Shown here piece after piece: positions 61,920-64,000 of a stretch of 64,000 nt of DNA. The position numbers and the translations under genes were made by a program. Source of the DNA: Chanos chanos (lineage: Eukaryota; Chordata; Actinopteri; Gonorynchiformes; Chanidae); contig NC_044498.1 in assembly GCF_902362185.1 (NCBI RefSeq), positions 12,399,065-12,463,064 of the forward strand, written 5' to 3'. Below the pieces are notes generated by a model, which saw only the letters and a program-made list of their open reading frames with translations, ran no database searches and was not told the origin of the DNA. Position 1 is the stretch's first letter. Every line of letters begins with the position of its first letter.

Positions 61920-64000
61920 GGTGATCATTACTCTGTTTGCATGATTTTGGACTTATAGGCACAATAGTTTGCAGTGTAACACATTTTTCTAGACAGCTGT
62001 CTTTACATGCCGTTCTGACACCACATTAAAATGATGTGAAGGACGAGGAATGTGTAGCACTCCTCTGTAAATTTTCTATTGGTCTGTGGACTCTAATGAT
62101 AACAGGCACACCTCATCAGATGAATAATATGAATCTTTAGGAATCTGTTAAGTAAAGGTTATATATGCCTACTGACACTGAAAGCTCCAGAGGACATGCA
62201 CAATATGCCTCCTGTGTCCTGGGTCATCAGTTAGGTTAACAATGTCTGAGCGGGTTACCTTTTTGTGTTATCGTAATTTTATTTCCTTTTGCAAGATTTT
62301 ATGTAAAGCCTCGACGACTTAACCCTCTCAGCTGTAATATTCTTCTAAATACTAACTGATCTTCATTTGTGTGATCTCAATATAGTATACCTTAGTACAG
62401 CTAGTTCCAATAGCAATCGAATCAATATCAACTGCAGAGTAAATATCATAAAGTGATCAGCCACTCTTATAATTTGTGTTATTTTTTTTTATTAGATCCT
62501 TTAAGCTTAATTTAATTTATATGTACAGTGGAATTTCTATGAAGGTTAATGTGGACTCTGTGGAGAAATTTCTTTAATTTTCTGTCGTGACGCTTGGTGC
62601 TGGGGCTGATTTACGAGAGTAAGCGCTTAAACAGCGTGGTGCGCTGTGGTGGATTACTTCACCATCGTGGCGTCCAGGATCACAACGTGTGCTTCCAGTT
62701 TATTACTGCATCATGGGTCATAAAAATAGTCAGCACCTTGTTTGCTTCCCTGGCCCAAAACCATTAATCCCCCCCACCTCCCCCCACCCCCCGCCCTTGA
62801 ACGTTTGCGGGTGCCCCCCCCCCCCCCCCACCTCTTTCTCTTCCTCTCCCTCCCCTTCTTTCCAGAAATGAGTTCCCTCTCCACAATTTCCAGTCTTCTC
62901 TTTTAACTGGTGTAATTAGGCGTTCCTTTCAGGCCATGTGGCTGGGGCTTTTTTGAGTGTTAACACGTCGATGGCATGCTTTTTAAGTCCTCCGCCGTCT
63001 TAGGACAGGGTTGCCTGGGCCCGCCTGCCACCCTCCAGCAGTTGGTAAACAGCCTGGACAGGCCTGGGCTGTGTCATGGAATATGCCATAGTAGAAACTT
63101 CATTGGAGGGCTTAGAGAAGAGAGGACTGGCCACATCTGCCCAACAGGTTCTGTGCTGTTTCCACCCCCCCCCCCCTTCCCCCTGACCAATCTCATATTG
63201 GCTGCAGATGATGGGTTGTTTGTGTAGGAAACTAATTATTTCAAGACAAGACAGAAGCCCTTTCACTTTGAAAAATTCTTTCTTTTTTTTTTTTTAAGAA
63301 GACTGATAGAGGTTAAGAGTGAATAAGGTTGACAGGTCAGAAACTGGTGCAGGTGCTTTTTGTTTCTATCAGTGTGGTTAGTGCAGACTTTCTAGTCAGG
63401 TCACTGTTCGGAGACTCGCACACAAACGTACTTACAGCCACAAAGCCCCTTCTTAATTTTCCTACAACAGATGTTGTGTGCAGGTGCAAATTCTCATAGT
63501 TTTGCGCGCAGGAACTTTTTAAACAATGGATACTACAGCAAAAGAGTTCTTCAAACACAACACACAAGTCATTTCAAGTCCAGTAAACACACACATAAGC
63601 AACTCGTTTACTCCCTCTTTCCTTTGAAGGCTACCGTAATTAATCAAGGTCCTCTGCTAAATTCTTCCCTTCTCACTTTATTTCTTCCCCGCGGTTTGTT
63701 TACGGAGACGGTAAATAACTTGAATTTTAAAAAATAACTTCCTCAAGTCGTGCTCGTCACTTTTAAGGTTTGATGGTGTTTAGTAAGTGTGTGTGATGAA
63801 CGGGCGTGCCGAGGTTCTGGTGGTTAGTGGTGAACGGCGAGGAGGCGAGGAGGCCTGTTTGAAAGGGGCGTGGGGGGGGTTGGGGGGGGGCTCCGTGGTT
63901 TTTCGAAAATGCCTGGAAAAAGAGGTCAAGACCCTGCGGTAGTGCTTAGGGTTAATGACATCATCATTCGGCTCCGGCCTCTCCCGCCTTGTGTCATCCA
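61920..64000 (+). other. aspscr1: aspscr1 intron 3 (to window edge)
   Basis: Non-coding DNA with poly-C/CCCCACC stretches (62769-62829, 63164-63182) and a G-rich stretch (63867-63890). No exon was recognised. The Pro-rich open frame at 62689-62871 comes from the C runs. Confidence 0.6.

Noticed and set aside
62689-62871. Pro-rich small open frame in aspscr1 intron 3
   Set aside because: Generated by poly-C runs.
1-64000. tRNA, rRNA, CRISPR, operon or prokaryotic signals
   Set aside because: None seen; the intron-exon structure and families are vertebrate.

Overview
The window is nuclear genomic DNA from a ray-finned fish, most likely a teleost. The genes are split into many short exons with GT-AG introns. 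Simple repeats (CA/TG, GA/CT, TA, ATCT) are dense, short hAT-type transposons are present, and the proteins match vertebrate families. Gene order follows part of human 17q25.3: tk1 (+), syngr2 (-), two tandem immunoglobulin-domain genes (-), tmc8 (-), tmc6 (+), notum (-) and the first exons of aspscr1 (+, running off the right edge). I rebuilt coding exons by hand from splice sites and reading phase. Every multi-exon model closes in frame: tk1 231 aa, syngr2 226 aa, Ig gene A 526 aa, Ig gene B 458 aa, tmc8 691 aa, tmc6 827 aa, notum 506 or 517 aa.

Layout: 1-900 is the tk1 promoter side, with tandem inverted CCAAT boxes and an E2F/CDE-CHR-like site. 903-3360 is tk1. 5894-8660 is syngr2, convergent with tk1. 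9043-10420 is a non-autonomous hAT element. 11088-15880 and 16962-20253 are two paralogous membrane proteins, each with four Ig domains. 20752-27298 is tmc8, with a hAT MITE in an intron. 27300-33056 is the head-to-head gap between tmc8 and tmc6 and carries two inverted copies of one MITE. 33057-44704 is tmc6. 47661-57373 is notum, convergent with tmc6, with a long first intron. 57374-60929 is the divergent notum/aspscr1 intergenic region. 60930-61916 holds aspscr1 exons 1-3, and the rest is intron.

Functions: tk1 salvages thymidine in S phase. syngr2 is a tetraspan vesicle protein. tmc8 and tmc6 are the EVER pair of ER membrane proteins. notum is a secreted Wnt deacylase. aspscr1 (TUG) is a UBL/UBX GLUT4 tether. 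These are neighbours by ancestry, not an operon. The most interesting item is the tandem Ig pair. It occupies the exact slot and orientation of mammalian C17orf99 (IL-40), between tmc8 and syngr2, but encodes type I membrane receptors with four Ig domains and two very different cytoplasmic tails, rather than a small secreted two-Ig protein.
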